A DNA stretch of 52,263 nucleotides from the NCBI GenBank assembly GCA_024401355.1, contig JAKSLF010000019.1, positions 1 to 52,263 on the forward strand, read 5' to 3'. Numbering within the stretch: position 1 is the first letter of the stretch; each line of letters opens with the position of its first letter. The translations under genes and the position numbers were made by a program. Below, piece after piece: positions 51,430-52,263 of the stretch. The stretch comes from Bacteroidales bacterium. GTDB lineage: Bacteria; Bacteroidota; Bacteroidia; Bacteroidales; Marinilabiliaceae. Below the pieces are notes generated by a model. That model searched no databases. It worked only from the letters and a program-made list of their open reading frames with translations, and was not told where the DNA came from.

Positions 51430-52263
51430 ATGACTAACACAATTAAGAGATTCACAAGCATGCTGTTTGCTGCCGCTTTTGTGGTGTTTACAGGATGCTC
51501 AGACGACGATGAAGACGAGTCGTTTAAGGTTACCGTTACATCGGCTGACGAAACAATGGGAATTGTAACAGGTAGCGGTACATTCCCTAAGGATGCCGAG
51601 ATAATAATTAAAGCTGAGCCAAAGGAAGGCTTCTACTTCTTCAAGTGGGATGACAATAACACAGAGAACCCACGTAAGGTAACAGTAACAAAGAATATAG
51701 CATTCATTGCTTCGTTCAAGGAGAAAGGCAACGGTGGCGGCGATGGCACAGGCGACCTCACAGAGCAGCAGAAACTCGAAGGATCGATGAGCGAGAACAA
51801 GACATTGAAAGACCTCGGTTTGCCAATCGACTATATCATCGATGGCACTTTCTACGTAGAAGGAAATGCTTGTTTGACCATCGAACCAGGTGTAACAATC
51901 GCCTTTACAGGAACTAACGGTATCATCGAAGTGGGCGAAAATGCAGGATTGAAGATGGTCGGGACAGCAGAAAAACCAATCGTATTCCAGGGACCTGTCA
52001 ACAATCTCAACAAAGGATCATGGGGCTATATCCAATATGCTTCCAACCGTTCCGACAACCAGATGGAGTATGTTGTCTTGAAGAATGGCGGTTCGAATAA
52101 CGAAAAAGATTCTGGTGTCTTGAGAACCTACGGTGATGGTTCTGTCTCTGTCAAGAACTGTACGATTGACGGCGGACTCGGTTGTGGATTCTCAACAACG
52201 TATGGAGGTGCTAAGAACCTAAAGGCATTCGAAAACAACACCATCAAGAATATGGATGGTTAT
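51430..52263 (+). CDS. Lipoprotein with InlB-type repeat and probable beta-helix, 3'-truncated by window edge
   Basis: The first 278 codons of a plus-strand gene are present. The protein has a lipoprotein signal with the lipobox-like FTGCSDDD (Cys22), followed by a Ser/Asp/Glu-rich linker. Residues of about 33-100 match the InlB B-repeat type (VTVTSADETMGIVTGSG, AEPKEGFYFFKWDDN, RKVTVTKNIAFIASF). Then a Gly-rich linker (GGGDGTGD) and a run of short beta strands (CLTIEPGVTIAFTGTNGI, GTAEKPIVFQGP, MEYVVLKNGG, VSVKNCTIDGG) suggests a right-handed beta-helix. It is likely anchored to the outer membrane or surface. The missing end hides the size and any enzymatic role. Start ATG at 51430; no full -7 box was recognised upstream. 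Confidence 0.7.
   Translation, partial: MTNTIKRFTSMLFAAAFVVFTGCSDDDEDESFKVTVTSADETMGIVTGSGTFPKDAEIIIKAEPKEGFYFFKWDDNNTENPRKVTVTKNIAFIASFKEKGNGGGDGTGDLTEQQKLEGSMSENKTLKDLGLPIDYIIDGTFYVEGNACLTIEPGVTIAFTGTNGIIEVGENAGLKMVGTAEKPIVFQGPVNNLNKGSWGYIQYASNRSDNQMEYVVLKNGGSNNEKDSGVLRTYGDGSVSVKNCTIDGGLGCGFSTTYGGAKNLKAFENNTIKNMDGY

Noticed and set aside
1-52263. CRISPR array, tRNA, rRNA or insertion sequence
   Set aside because: No regularly spaced repeats, no tRNA-like T-arm sequence and no transposase were found by reading; a covariance-model scan was not possible.

Overview
The window looks like a stretch of chromosome from a member of the Bacteroidales, most likely Prevotellaceae. The signs are the promoter style (TAnnTTTG -7 boxes, occasionally with TTTG or TTG about 20 bp upstream), little use of Shine-Dalgarno sites, a type IX secretion (T9SS) C-terminal sorting domain, a TonB-receptor-like barrel with a carboxypeptidase-like plug, and Bacteroidetes families such as the PG0541-type transporter-associated protein and the OmpH lipoprotein. 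Genus is inference. No insertion sequence, CRISPR array, tRNA or rRNA was seen.

Layout. 1-2.6 kb: a truncated sugar-isomerase-like gene, a porin-like barrel and an exported isochorismatase-fold hydrolase, all on the minus strand. 2.9-13.0 kb: a two-component pair (a receiver-Fis regulator without a sigma-54 AAA+ domain, and a membrane histidine kinase) converges on an efflux-type operon read leftward: TolC-like channel, HlyD-like adaptor, FtsX-type ABC permease, ATPase, second permease. Two copies of a 23-bp operator-like sequence lie at the same distance from the likely -7 boxes of this operon. 13.0-13.6 kb is a gene-free stretch rich in inverted repeats. 13.6-18.8 kb: TPR/SpoIIE phosphatase, omega-amidase-like enzyme, and ahcY with an outer-membrane protein. 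18.9-28.8 kb: a surface-directed region with a GT-C-like membrane protein, a 1016-residue T9SS cargo protein, a second GT-C-like protein, a polyprenyl-phosphate GT2 and a large outer-membrane receptor.

28.9-38.9 kb is mostly housekeeping on the plus strand: TrmH-type RNA methyltransferase, cysS, AMP nucleosidase, holA, an OmpH/Skp-like lipoprotein, rnr and mutS, ending against a convergent CorA-type transporter. 40-42 kb: a candidate small RNA, a Fur-family repressor and a Cu/Zn-type efflux permease with a Cys/His-rich tail and a heavy-metal-associated domain; a perfect inverted repeat lies in front of the permease. 42-43.4 kb: an iron-type alcohol dehydrogenase. 43.5-51.3 kb: a leftward RND efflux operon (TetR, TolC, a membrane-anchored AraC regulator, adaptor, RND pump, PG0541-like small protein). 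The window ends inside a lipoprotein with an InlB-type repeat and a probable beta-helix.

The least ordinary material is the paired operators and AAA-less regulator of the ABC efflux locus, the nested inverted-repeat element at 13.3-13.6 kb, the palindromic divergent promoter in front of ahcY, the T9SS cargo with an insertion in its beta-helix among glycosyltransferases, the candidate small RNA near 40 kb, and the metal-efflux locus with repeated CCCH motifs. No demonstrably new system is proven by sequence alone.
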